NCBI GenBank assembly: GCA_018268695.1
Contig: JAFDWD010000400.1
Location: forward strand, 1-5,493
Source: Actinomycetota bacterium
Lineage (GTDB): Bacteria > Actinomycetota > Thermoleophilia > Solirubrobacterales > 70-9
Length of the DNA stretch: 5,493 bases
Direction: 5' to 3'
Part shown: positions 1 through 5,493 of the stretch, one piece after another
How the letters are laid out: each line of letters opens with the position of its first letter
Position numbering within the stretch: the stretch's first letter is position 1
Translations under genes and position numbers: made by a program
Notes under the pieces: generated by a model
What the model was told of the DNA's origin: nothing
Database searches by the model: none
Seen by the model: the letters and a program-made list of their open reading frames with translations, nothing else

Positions 1-33
1 CATCACCTGGAGGGTGATCGGGTCGATGCTCAT
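1..33 (-). CDS. hyuB: Hydantoinase B / 5-oxoprolinase B-subunit (HyuB-like), N-terminal fragment
   Basis: Only the first 11 codons are in the window, reading M-S-I-D-P-I-T-L-Q-V-M. This matches the usual HyuB opening, in which a short 'DPITLQV' stretch starts the B-subunit. The start ATG overlaps the hyuA stop as ATGA, the classic translational-coupling arrangement of hyuA-hyuB pairs. A purine-rich stretch (AAGGCGGAG on the minus strand, positions 44-36) lies just upstream and can serve as ribosome binding site. By family knowledge, HyuB pairs with HyuA in ATP-dependent hydrolysis of hydantoins or 5-oxoproline, or in acetone/acetophenone carboxylase-type reactions. The call rests on 11 residues plus position directly after hyuA. 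Nothing can be said about the rest of the protein, which lies beyond the left edge. Confidence 0.8.
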   Translation of the reverse strand, partial: MSIDPITLQVM

Positions 34-2015
34 CGCTCCGCCTTGATCGTGCCGAACTCGTCGACTTCCGCCGTCCAGCCGGGCGGGAGGACGAGGGTGG
101 CCTCCGGGAGCTCGAAGACGATCGGCCCCGCGGCGGTTTGCCCCTCCACGGGCTCCCCGCGAAGCACCGGCGTCTCCATCCACTCCCCACCGAACCAAAC
201 CCTTCTGCACGCTTGTCTTCCTATGCGAGACAAGCGTGCAGGGAGGGCGGCGGCGGGGCGGGGTTCGGGGCCGTCGATCACGAGGGCGAGCCGGATGTCG
301 ACGAGGACGACCTCGCCGTCGGGATCGCGGTGGCCGTAGCGGTCCTCGTGGGCGTCCTCGAAGCCGGCGATCAGATCGGCCGGGTCGGGCTCGGTGTCGC
401 CGGGCACCGAGAGCTCGAAGGCCTGGCCGGAGTACCGCATCCCGTAGACGACCTCGGCGCGGGCGCCGTCGAGGCCGGTGCCGGCCGTCGCGCGCATCTC
501 GGCGACTGCCGCGGCGACCCGCTCGGCGGTCAGGTCGGCGCCGCTCAGCATCACGGTGCGGGCGGTGTCGCGGCGGCGATCGGAGGCGCAGAGGCCGAAC
601 GCGGAGAGCACGCCGCCCGCGCGCGGGCAGATCAGGCGATCGATGCCGAGCTCTTCGGCGATCGCCGCCGCGTGCATCGGCCCGGCGCCGCCGAACGGGA
701 GGAGGGCGAAGTTGCGTGGGTCGACGCCGCGCTCGACGGTGACGACGCGGAGCGCCCGCACCATCTCGCCGTTGGCGACGCGGACGATCCCGGCGGCGGT
801 CTCCAGGGGGTCGAGCCCGAGCTCCGCGGCGAGGGCGCCGACGGCGCGTTCGGCCGCCTCGACGTCGAGCGCGACGCCGCCCGCGAGGGTGGAGTCGGCG
901 GCGAGGTTGCCGAGCAGCAGGTTCGCGTCGGTCACCGTCGGCTCGGTGCCGCCGAGCCCGTAACAGGCGGGTCCCGGCTGGGCGCCCGCCGAGCGCGGGC
1001 CGACCCGCAGCGCGCCGCCCGGGTCCCGCCAGCCGATCGAGCCGCCGCCCGCTCCGACGGTGTGGACGTCGACGGTCGGCAGCTGGATCGGGCGGCCGTC
1101 GATCGTGCGCGAATCGGAGCGCCGCACGGCGCCGTCCTCGACCACGCAGACGTCGCAGCTGGTTCCGCCCATGTCGAAGCCGAGTGCGTTGCCGTCGCCG
1201 GAGAGCCGCGCGAGGACCGCCGCGCCGACCGCGCCGCCGGCCGGGCCGGAGAGGACGCTCCAGGCGCCGGCGCGGCCCGCCTCCTCGGCCGGCGCGACGC
1301 CGCCCGAGGAGAGCATCACCTGGGGCGCCGGAATCCCCGCGGCGACGGTCGCCTCCTCCAGTCGTCCCAGATAACGGGCGAGAAGCGGCGATAGGTAGGC
1401 GTCGATCGCGGTGGTTGAGGCGCGCTCGTACTCGCGGAAGCGCGGCAGCACCTCGTGGGAGGCGGAGACGTGGAGGTCGGGGAGGCGCTCGCGCAGGTGC
1501 TCGGCGAGCCGCTGCTCGTGGGTCGGGTCAAGGTAGGAGAAGAGCAGGCAGATCGCCACCGACTCGGCGCCAGCCTCCTCAAGTGCGGCGGCGAGCCGCT
1601 CCGGCTCGCCCTCCGCGAGCGGCTCGAGGATCCCGTCCGGCCCGGTTCGCTCTTCGGCCTCGAACTTCAGCTCCGGAGCGATCAGCGGCGCCGGCTTGGG
1701 CGCGCAGAGGTGGTACAGGCTGGGCCGGTCCTGCCGGGCGATCTCGAGCAGGTCGGCGAAGCCCTTCGTCGCGATCAACGCGGTCCGCGCCCCTCGTTCC
1801 TCCAGCAGCGCGTTGGTCCCGACGGTCATCCCGTGGAAGAAGTCATCAACGTCGCAGGCGCGAGCGCCTGCGACTGCGAGGACCGAGTCGATCGCGTCCA
1901 TCACGCCCTCCGACTCCTTCCCCGGAGTGGTCGGCACCTTCGCCGTGTAGACGGTGCCGTCGTCGAGCAGGACGGCGTCGGTGAAGGTCCCGCCGACGTC
2001 GACCCCGAGGAGCAT
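30..2015 (-). CDS. hyuA: Hydantoinase/5-oxoprolinase A-subunit (HyuA family), 661 aa
   Basis: This is the ATP-binding subunit of the hydantoinase/oxoprolinase family, presumably cytoplasmic and working with HyuB. The N-terminus MLLGVDVGGTFTD (GVDVGGTFTD at residues 4-13) is the phosphate-binding motif of the ASKHA fold. Other family motifs follow in order: HGMTVGTNALLE (61-72), SGPAGG (256-261), FDMGGTSCDV (280-289), HTVGAGGGSIG (318-328), GPACYGLGG (348-356), PTVTDAN (359-365), FGGAGPMHA (441-449), and the C-terminal-domain motifs MRYSGQAFEL (526-535) and RVWFGGEW (605-612). Length is normal for the family, or slightly short. I chose the ATG at 2015 because the GVDVGGT motif must be near the N-terminus and because GGAGGT/GGGAG Shine-Dalgarno sequences (minus strand, 2033-2021) precede it. 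The frame stays open much further upstream, but only as a shadow of nadB. nadB ends 2 bp before this start and hyuB overlaps the stop. Residues 592-604 are encoded by an odd palindrome with rare codons. The substrate cannot be told from sequence; 5-oxoproline, hydantoin or a carboxylase role are all possible. Confidence 0.95.
   Translation of the reverse strand: MLLGVDVGGTFTDAVLLDDGTVYTAKVPTTPGKESEGVMDAIDSVLAVAGARACDVDDFFHGMTVGTNALLEERGARTALIATKGFADLLEIARQDRPSLYHLCAPKPAPLIAPELKFEAEERTGPDGILEPLAEGEPERLAAALEEAGAESVAICLLFSYLDPTHEQRLAEHLRERLPDLHVSASHEVLPRFREYERASTTAIDAYLSPLLARYLGRLEEATVAAGIPAPQVMLSSGGVAPAEEAGRAGAWSVLSGPAGGAVGAAVLARLSGDGNALGFDMGGTSCDVCVVEDGAVRRSDSRTIDGRPIQLPTVDVHTVGAGGGSIGWRDPGGALRVGPRSAGAQPGPACYGLGGTEPTVTDANLLLGNLAADSTLAGGVALDVEAAERAVGALAAELGLDPLETAAGIVRVANGEMVRALRVVTVERGVDPRNFALLPFGGAGPMHAAAIAEELGIDRLICPRAGGVLSAFGLCASDRRRDTARTVMLSGADLTAERVAAAVAEMRATAGTGLDGARAEVVYGMRYSGQAFELSVPGDTEPDPADLIAGFEDAHEDRYGHRDPDGEVVLVDIRLALVIDGPEPRPAAALPARLSRIGRQACRRVWFGGEWMETPVLRGEPVEGQTAAGPIVFELPEATLVLPPGWTAEVDEFGTIKAER
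205..241. repeat. Perfect inverted repeat (14-bp arms, 9-nt loop) inside hyuA
   Basis: The left arm CTGCACGCTTGTCT (205-218) is the exact reverse complement of the right arm AGACAAGCGTGCAG (228-241), with loop TCCTATGCG between them. The 37 bp are about 57% GC (21 of 37), well below the surrounding DNA. Read in the hyuA frame it encodes about residues 592-604, using TTG, TCT, ATA, GGA, AGA and CAA codons that look out of place among CTC/GCC/CGC-type neighbours. AGA and AGG continue at the edge (604-605). It lies in the linker before the conserved RVWFGGEW motif, where extra residues could be tolerated. The symmetry is directly seen; that it is an inserted palindromic element is inference. It has no U-run, so a terminator is unlikely. 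Confidence 0.85.
1851..1874. repeat. Perfect inverted repeat (10-bp arms, 4-nt loop) near 5' end of hyuA
   Basis: The arm GTCGCAGGCG (1851-1860) and arm CGCCTGCGAC (1865-1874) are exact reverse complements around the 4-nt spacer CGAG. On the coding strand the 24 bp are exactly eight hyuA codons, encoding V-A-G-A-R-A-C-D (residues 48-55), in the stretch between the first helix region and the HGMTVGTNALLE motif. The RNA hairpin would be very stable and lies about 140 nt after the start codon. Given the high GC content, chance is more plausible here than for the 205-241 repeat, so function is unassigned. Confidence 0.65.
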
Positions 2016-2017
2016 CG

Positions 2018-3463
2018 CTACTCCCAGACCTCCCGCCGCACGGTCCCGTCGGGCGCCAGGACCACGTGCACGCCGTCGAGCTCCTGATCCGTCTCCGGGA
2101 AGTCCGTGCGCAGGTGGGGGCCGCGGGACTCCTTGCGCTCCAGGGCGGCCAGGGCGATGGCCTTCGCCAGGGGGTAGGGATCGGGGATCAGGGCGGCGAG
2201 GTCGGTCGGGTTGCGCAGCGGGCCGGCGCGGCGCCAGACCGCGTCGCGGGTCTCCCGGGTCGGCGGGGTGAAGCGCCATTCGGGCTCGGGCGGTCGGGTC
2301 GCCGCGGCCGGCTCGTCGAGCGCCGCGCGCGCCGCCCGCCCGCCGAAGACGAAGCACTCGCTGAGCGAGTTGGAGGCGAGGCGGTTGGCGCCGTGCAGGC
2401 CGGTGCAGGAGCACTCGCCGACGGCGTAGAGGCCGGGCAGTGAGGAGCGTCCGTCGAGGTCGGTCGCGATCCCGCCCATCGTGTAGTGGGCGGCGGGGGC
2501 GACGGGGACCGGCTCGGTCTGCGGGTCGAGCCCGGCTTCGGCGAGCGAGGAGAAGATGTTGGGGAAGCGGGCCGGGTCGATCGCGCGGAGGTCGAGGCGG
2601 ACGAACTCGCTGCCCTCTTCGCGCATCTTGGCGAGGACCGCGGCGCTGACCGCGTCGCGGGGGGCCAGCTCGTCGGTGAAGCGCTCGCCGTCGGCGCCGA
2701 GCAGCTTGGCGCCCTCGCCGCGGATCGCCTCGGTGATCAGCTGGGCGTCGAAGGGGGTGCCGGGGAGGGCGACCGCGGTCGGGTGGAACTGGCAGAACTC
2801 GAGATCGGCGAGGTCGGCGCCCGCCTCGGCGCCGAAGACCGGGCCCGCGCCGATCGCCCCGCGCGGGTTCGTCGTCCGTCGCCAGAGCGCGGCCGCCCCA
2901 CCGGTGGCCATCACCGTCGCCCGCGAGGCGAGGGCGCCCGCGTCGGTGATCACACCGAAGCAACGCTCGCGGTCGGACCAGAGTGCCGTCGCCGAGGTTT
3001 TCTCGCGGACCTCGATCCGCGTGTCCCTGGCGACCATCGCCGCCAGCTTCGAGGTGATCTCGCGGCCGGTCTGGCTGCCACCGGAGTGGACGATGCGCCG
3101 GGCCGAGTGGCCGCCCTCGAGGCCGAGCGCCAGGCGGCCTTCGTGGTCGAGGTCGAAGACGACGCCGCGCGCCTGTAGGTCACGGACGGCGCCGGGCGCC
3201 TCCTCGACCAGCACGCGCACCGCGGTGGGGCGGCAGAGGCCGCGGCCGGAGGCGATCGTGTCCTCGGCGTGGCGCTCCGGCGAATCGCCGGGTTCGAGCG
3301 CCGCGGCGAGCCCGCCCTGCGCCCAGAAGCTGGCGCTCTGCGAAAGCGGCGTGCGTGAGACGACGCAGACGCGGCCGCCCTGCTCGGCGGCGCGCAGTGC
3401 GGTCCAGAGGCCGGCGGCGCCGCCGCCGACGACGACGACGTCGTACTCGGCGACCGCGGCTAT
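2018..3463 (-). CDS. nadB: L-aspartate oxidase NadB, about 481 aa, apparent non-canonical ATA start
   Basis: This FAD-dependent cytoplasmic oxidase converts L-aspartate to iminoaspartate, the first step of de novo NAD synthesis. Positions below count from the proposed ATA at 3463. The N-terminus has the dinucleotide-binding strand and loop YDVVVVGGGAAG (7-18). Next come the flavoprotein stretch SASFWAQGGLA, HSARRIVHSGG (119-129), EFCQFHPTAV (222-231, His227), IRGEGAKL, APRD (Arg269), PAAHYTMGG (His326), and the NadB signature GLHGANRLASNSLSEC, with Arg361 and Ser364. By family knowledge these His, Arg and Ser residues line the dicarboxylate site. A short C-terminal helical part with ESRGPHLRTDFP closes the protein, so it is shorter than the 540-aa E. 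coli enzyme. There is no ATG, GTG or TTG in frame between a TGA near 3700 and GTG 3220, and starting at 3220 would lose the FAD loop. ATA 3463 overlaps the upstream stop (ATAG) and has GAGGG about 9 nt before it. It may be a true rare start, a mutation or a sequence error. No nadA or nadC is visible. Confidence 0.9.
   Translation of the reverse strand: MAAVAEYDVVVVGGGAAGLWTALRAAEQGGRVCVVSRTPLSQSASFWAQGGLAAALEPGDSPERHAEDTIASGRGLCRPTAVRVLVEEAPGAVRDLQARGVVFDLDHEGRLALGLEGGHSARRIVHSGGSQTGREITSKLAAMVARDTRIEVREKTSATALWSDRERCFGVITDAGALASRATVMATGGAAALWRRTTNPRGAIGAGPVFGAEAGADLADLEFCQFHPTAVALPGTPFDAQLITEAIRGEGAKLLGADGERFTDELAPRDAVSAAVLAKMREEGSEFVRLDLRAIDPARFPNIFSSLAEAGLDPQTEPVPVAPAAHYTMGGIATDLDGRSSLPGLYAVGECSCTGLHGANRLASNSLSECFVFGGRAARAALDEPAAATRPPEPEWRFTPPTRETRDAVWRRAGPLRNPTDLAALIPDPYPLAKAIALAALERKESRGPHLRTDFPETDQELDGVHVVLAPDGTVRREVWE
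2021..2033 (-). promoter_or_regulatory. Ribosome binding site of hyuA, inside the end of nadB
   Basis: The minus strand reads GGAGGT (2033-2028) and GGGAG (2025-2021) just before the hyuA ATG at 2015. The nearer GGGAG leaves a 5-nt spacer and the farther GGAGGT a 12-nt spacer. Both are made from the last codons of nadB (…R-E-V-W-E-stop). This doubled Shine-Dalgarno fixes the hyuA start and suggests efficient coupled translation after nadB. Confidence 0.7.
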
Positions 3464-3900
3464 TTGTCGCCGCCCTCGCGCCGGATCTGGTCGATGCGTC
3501 CGCGCAGCCAGGCGGCGGCGCCTTCGCGGGCGCGGGCGCTCTCGGCGGCGACCGCCTTCTCGGCCTCCTCGGCGCGGCGCTCGGCGGCGGCGATCCGCTC
3601 CTCGGCGGCGTCGGCCTCGGCCTCGATCTCGCTCAGCCGCTCCTCGGCGGCGGCGATCGCGCGCTCCTTCGCCTCGCGCTCCCGCTGCAGGTCTTCCTCA
3701 TGGCGGAGCTCGAGCGCCTTCAGGTCGCGATCTTCGGCGGCGCGGTATTTCTCGAGGTCGGCCTCCAGTGCGCGGATCTCGGCCTCGGCGCGCCGTTCGG
3801 CCGCCGCGGCGGCCTCGGCGGCAGCCGCCAGCGTGCGCTCGGCCTCGCCGATCCGCGCGCTCACCTCGTCCGCCGCTTTGCCTCGGAGCTCGTCGTTCAT
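3460..3900 (-). CDS. Small Ala/Glu/Arg-rich coiled-coil protein, 146 aa, function unknown
   Basis: I do not recognise a named family. The 146-residue product begins MNDELRGKAADEVSARIGEA and is almost continuously helical in character. Runs of Ala, Glu and Arg with heptad-like spacing (EAERTLAAAAEAAAAAERRA, EAEADAAEERIAAAERRAEE) extend from about residue 10 to 125. A slightly different tail with AAAWLRGRIDQIRREGGDK follows. There is no signal peptide, membrane segment or cysteine, so a soluble cytoplasmic scaffold or oligomerisation protein is the simplest reading. The resemblance to ATP-synthase b-type or DivIVA-type helices is only compositional. The start ATG at 3900 is preceded directly by an in-frame TAG, so it cannot be longer using upstream codons; only a weak GGAC lies before it. 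The stop TAG overlaps the proposed nadB start as ATAG. The strong synonymous-site GC bias and its place in the tight operon support a real gene, although GC-rich DNA can produce low-complexity open frames. Confidence 0.75.
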   Translation of the reverse strand: MNDELRGKAADEVSARIGEAERTLAAAAEAAAAAERRAEAEIRALEADLEKYRAAEDRDLKALELRHEEDLQREREAKERAIAAAEERLSEIEAEADAAEERIAAAERRAEEAEKAVAAESARAREGAAAWLRGRIDQIRREGGDK

Positions 3901-3932
3901 CTAAACGTCCGCATGGCGACCAAGCGCCAAAT

Positions 3933-4877
3933 CTAACCCGCGTCGGCGGTCAGGTGCCGATAGACCTCGATCACGCGCTCGGCCATCGGCCCGGCGGCGA
4001 GCGTCGCGGCGCGGGCCGAGCCGACCACGCGGGGGTCTCGCGCGGCAAGGTGCGGGCGCGCCGCGGCGGCCCATCTGTCGGCGTCGAACGGCGCGCAGAG
4101 GCAGCCCTCGATCCCCGCCAGCAGGTAAGGCGCGACGCCCACCGGGGTGGAGAGCACCGGCACGTCGCAGGCGAGCGACTCGATCGCCGCCATGCCGAAG
4201 CCCTCGTAATCGGAGGTGACGACGACGGCGTCGGCGGCGTTGATCCAGGTGGTCATCGCCTCGGGCTGGATCGAGCCGCCCGTGAGGAGCGTCGCCTCGG
4301 CGGCGGTGGCGAGTGCGGCGGCGCGGTCGCCACGCTTCTCCGGGCGGGCCGGGTCGGCGGGGAAGAGGAGGTAGCGGCCGTCGGGGTCGAGGCCGAGCGC
4401 CTCACGGGCGGCGGCGCGCGGGGCGGGGGCGAAGCGGTCGAGTGCCGGGCCGCAGGGGAGCACGGCGGAGCCGGGAACCGGCGGCAGGCCGGGACGGCCG
4501 TTCTCCTCGGTGAAGAGCGAGCGTGAGACGGCCGAGGCCATGTCCGCCCCCCAGGCGAGGCGCCGCGACATCGGCCCGACGATCGGGTGGCGGACGTCGG
4601 TGCCGTGGAAGGTGACGAGGAGCGGGTGCGCCCCGGCGAGGCGGGCGACCCAGCCGGCGAGGCCGTAGTGGGCGTGGACGAGGTCGAAGCGCTCCCGCCG
4701 CAGCAGGGCGCGGAGGGAGCGCGCCGCGGGCAGGTAGTTGGAGCTGCCGCGCGGGAAGCCGAATTCCTCCACCTCGATCCCCCGGGCGCGGATCGCGGCG
4801 ACCTGGTCGCGTACCCAGCGGCCGCGCTGCGGCGTCGTCGCGTCGGGGACGAGGTTGGTGACGACGAGGACGCGCAT
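3933..4877 (-). CDS. GT4-family (GT-B fold) glycosyltransferase, 314 aa
   Basis: This is a probable retaining glycosyltransferase that moves a sugar from a nucleotide-sugar donor to an unknown acceptor, probably at the cytoplasmic face of the membrane. The N-terminal Rossmann half starts MRVLVVTNLVPDATTPQRGR and carries HAHYGLAGW (69-77) and FHGTDVRHP (90-98). PCGPALDRF (141-149) marks the middle. The C-terminal half has PARPEKRGDR (176-185), WINAADAVVVTSDYEGFG (211-228) and PVLSTPVGVAPYLL (240-253). The donor-site E-x7-E motif of GT4 enzymes is present as Glu225 and Glu233. At 314 residues it is shorter than many family members, but both halves look present. The N-terminus and the EGFGMAAIESLACDVPV stretch resemble TuaC-type and other actinobacterial cell-surface enzymes, though substrate is unknown. 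The ATG at 4877 is the farthest upstream possible start: an in-frame TAA sits three codons before it. No Shine-Dalgarno is seen. It is the first gene of the minus-strand cluster. Confidence 0.9.
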   Translation of the reverse strand: MRVLVVTNLVPDATTPQRGRWVRDQVAAIRARGIEVEEFGFPRGSSNYLPAARSLRALLRRERFDLVHAHYGLAGWVARLAGAHPLLVTFHGTDVRHPIVGPMSRRLAWGADMASAVSRSLFTEENGRPGLPPVPGSAVLPCGPALDRFAPAPRAAAREALGLDPDGRYLLFPADPARPEKRGDRAAALATAAEATLLTGGSIQPEAMTTWINAADAVVVTSDYEGFGMAAIESLACDVPVLSTPVGVAPYLLAGIEGCLCAPFDADRWAAAARPHLAARDPRVVGSARAATLAAGPMAERVIEVYRHLTADAG

Positions 4878-4974
4878 CGCGGCAGGTTATCCCCGTGTGT
4901 GTCGGGTACGAGGCGGTCTACCGGCCGCGAAGATCCGACTCGCCGCCCCGCGTTCTGCTTGAGTGCGCTCTCCG
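4878..4974. promoter_or_regulatory. Divergent intergenic region with a possible leaderless promoter
   Basis: These 97 bp separate the minus-strand operon from the plus-strand protease gene and must hold promoters for both. On the minus strand a TANNNT hexamer (TAACCT, 4889-4884) ends 6 nt before the glycosyltransferase ATG, the spacing expected for a leaderless transcript, and no Shine-Dalgarno is present. No convincing -35 element was found. On the plus strand I see no clear -10/-35 pair. CCCG and CGGG around TGTGTGT (4892-4906) form only a weak 4-bp stem. The promoter role is inferred from gene orientation. Confidence 0.35.
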
Positions 4975-5493
4975 ATGCGTCTTCCCCGCCCTTCGATCCC
5001 CGCTGTCCTCGCCGGTGCACTCGCCATCGTCGTCCTCGCCGCGCCCGCGGCCGGGGCGGCCGTCCCGTCGATCTCCTTCGCCGAGCACGCCGCCCAGGCG
5101 CGCAGCTTCTGGACGCCGGAGCGGATGCGGGCGGCGCGGCCGATCGAAGGCACGCCGCCGGCCCATGGCTCGGCGCTCGACCCGGTCCTCACCGCGACCT
5201 CGGAAACGATCGCCGACCCGACCGAACCGCGCTACCGGGTCAACGGCGCGATCTTCATCTCCGAAGGCGCCGAAGTCGGCTTCGGGCGTTGCTCGGGCAC
5301 CTCGGTCGTCTCACCGAACGAAAGCGTCGTCATCACCGCCGGGCACTGCGTCTACGACCAAGGCATCTGGGCGGATCGCAAGTGGGTCTTCGTCCCCGGC
5401 TACCGCCACGGGGAACGGCCCTTCGGCACCTTCACCGCGCACTGGCTGGGGACGACGCCCGCCTGGCACGCGCACGAAAACGAGAACTTCGAC
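4975..5493 (+). CDS. Secreted trypsin-like serine protease (V8/glutamyl-endopeptidase-like), N-terminal part
   Basis: The frame is open for 173 codons and runs off the right edge. The product is probably exported. MRLPRPS is followed by a hydrophobic segment PAVLAGALAIVVLAAPAAG (9-27) and an Ala-rich signal-peptidase site near residues 25-29. A pro-region follows, with SFWTPERMRAARP (44-56), a 'WTPERM' motif I associate with secreted actinobacterial trypsin-like proteases. The catalytic domain begins about residue 87. CSGTSVVSPNESVVITAGHC (106-125) contains the catalytic His124, and Cys106-Cys125 are placed to form the conserved disulfide. FVPGY (139-143) and FGTFTA follow. The last visible residues NENFD end in Asp173, which fits the catalytic Asp position. 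The nucleophilic Ser is beyond the window, so activity cannot be confirmed. ATG 4975 is preferred; GTG 4963, directly after an in-frame TGA, is an alternative adding four residues. Neither has an obvious Shine-Dalgarno. It is divergent from the glycosyltransferase operon and probably unrelated to it. Confidence 0.9.
   Translation, partial: MRLPRPSIPAVLAGALAIVVLAAPAAGAAVPSISFAEHAAQARSFWTPERMRAARPIEGTPPAHGSALDPVLTATSETIADPTEPRYRVNGAIFISEGAEVGFGRCSGTSVVSPNESVVITAGHCVYDQGIWADRKWVFVPGYRHGERPFGTFTAHWLGTTPAWHAHENENFD

Noticed and set aside
2016..2963. The hyuA frame stays open for about 316 more codons upstream, which would give a 977-residue protein.
   Set aside because: The extra part is Arg/Pro-rich low-complexity translation of nadB in a wrong frame. 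The HyuA motif GVDVGGTFTD sits right after ATG 2015, which has good Shine-Dalgarno sequences.
3518..3880. Repetitive GGCGGCG/CTCGGC tracts considered as a DNA repeat array.
   Set aside because: They are explained by Ala/Glu/Arg codon usage in the coiled-coil protein. Spacing is irregular and there are no fixed repeat units as in a CRISPR or tandem array.
3914..3929. Small hairpin (TGGCG / CGCCA, 6-nt loop) between the glycosyltransferase and the coiled-coil gene, considered as a terminator.
   Set aside because: The stem is only 5 bp and no T-run follows on either strand. The 32-bp gap fits continued transcription.
3930..3935. TANNNT hexamer (TAGATT, minus strand) overlapping the glycosyltransferase stop, considered as an internal promoter for the coiled-coil gene and nadB.
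   Set aside because: It is an isolated six-base match without a -35 element, too weak to list as a feature.
43..4526. Many long plus-strand open frames opposite the minus-strand genes (for example 138-1394 and 2556-4526).
   Set aside because: They are Arg/Ala/Pro/Gly-rich antisense shadows expected in very GC-rich DNA. The minus-strand frames carry clear family motifs over the same stretches.
4253..5192. Minus-strand open frames crossing the divergent intergenic region and the start of the protease gene.
   Set aside because: They are Ser/Arg/Pro-rich or low-complexity, have no recognisable motifs, and conflict with the well supported glycosyltransferase and protease frames.

Overview
The window is very GC-rich bacterial DNA (roughly 70% or more by eye), with third positions dominated by G/C. 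Codon use and gene content suggest an actinobacterium, possibly a Thermoleophilia/Solirubrobacterales-type lineage. That placement is inference, because no rRNA or taxonomic marker is present.

Layout: positions 1-4877 are filled by five tightly packed genes, all on the minus strand, which I read as one likely operon. In transcription order (right to left) they are: a GT4-type glycosyltransferase (4877-3933), a small Ala/Glu/Arg-rich coiled-coil protein (3900-3460), an L-aspartate oxidase NadB (about 3463-2018), a hydantoinase/5-oxoprolinase A-subunit (HyuA, 2015-30), and the first 11 codons of its B-subunit partner (HyuB, 33-1, cut by the window edge). The junctions are 32 bp, a 3-base overlap, 2 bp and a 3-base overlap. 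A 97-bp divergent intergenic region (4878-4974) separates this operon from a plus-strand gene (4975 to the right edge). That gene encodes a secreted trypsin-like serine protease, truncated by the window end just at its presumed catalytic Asp.

How the genes may work together: HyuA and HyuB normally form an ATP-dependent amidohydrolase or carboxylase complex acting on hydantoins, 5-oxoproline or related substrates. NadB oxidises L-aspartate to iminoaspartate for NAD synthesis, but nadA and nadC are not visible here. The placement of nadB directly against hyuAB is therefore either simple operon packing or a hint of a shared amino-acid or cyclic-amide role. The glycosyltransferase and coiled-coil genes have no obvious functional link to the others.

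Most notable observations: (1) a perfect 14-bp-arm inverted repeat (205-241) lies inside hyuA, in a variable linker of the protein, is AT-richer than its surroundings and is full of rare codons. It looks like a small palindromic element tolerated in frame. (2) nadB has no ATG, GTG or TTG that would include its FAD-binding N-terminus; the best-placed start is an ATA in an ATAG overlap with the upstream stop codon. (3) A second, codon-phased 24-bp palindrome lies near the 5' end of hyuA. No RNA genes, CRISPR arrays or transposases were seen.
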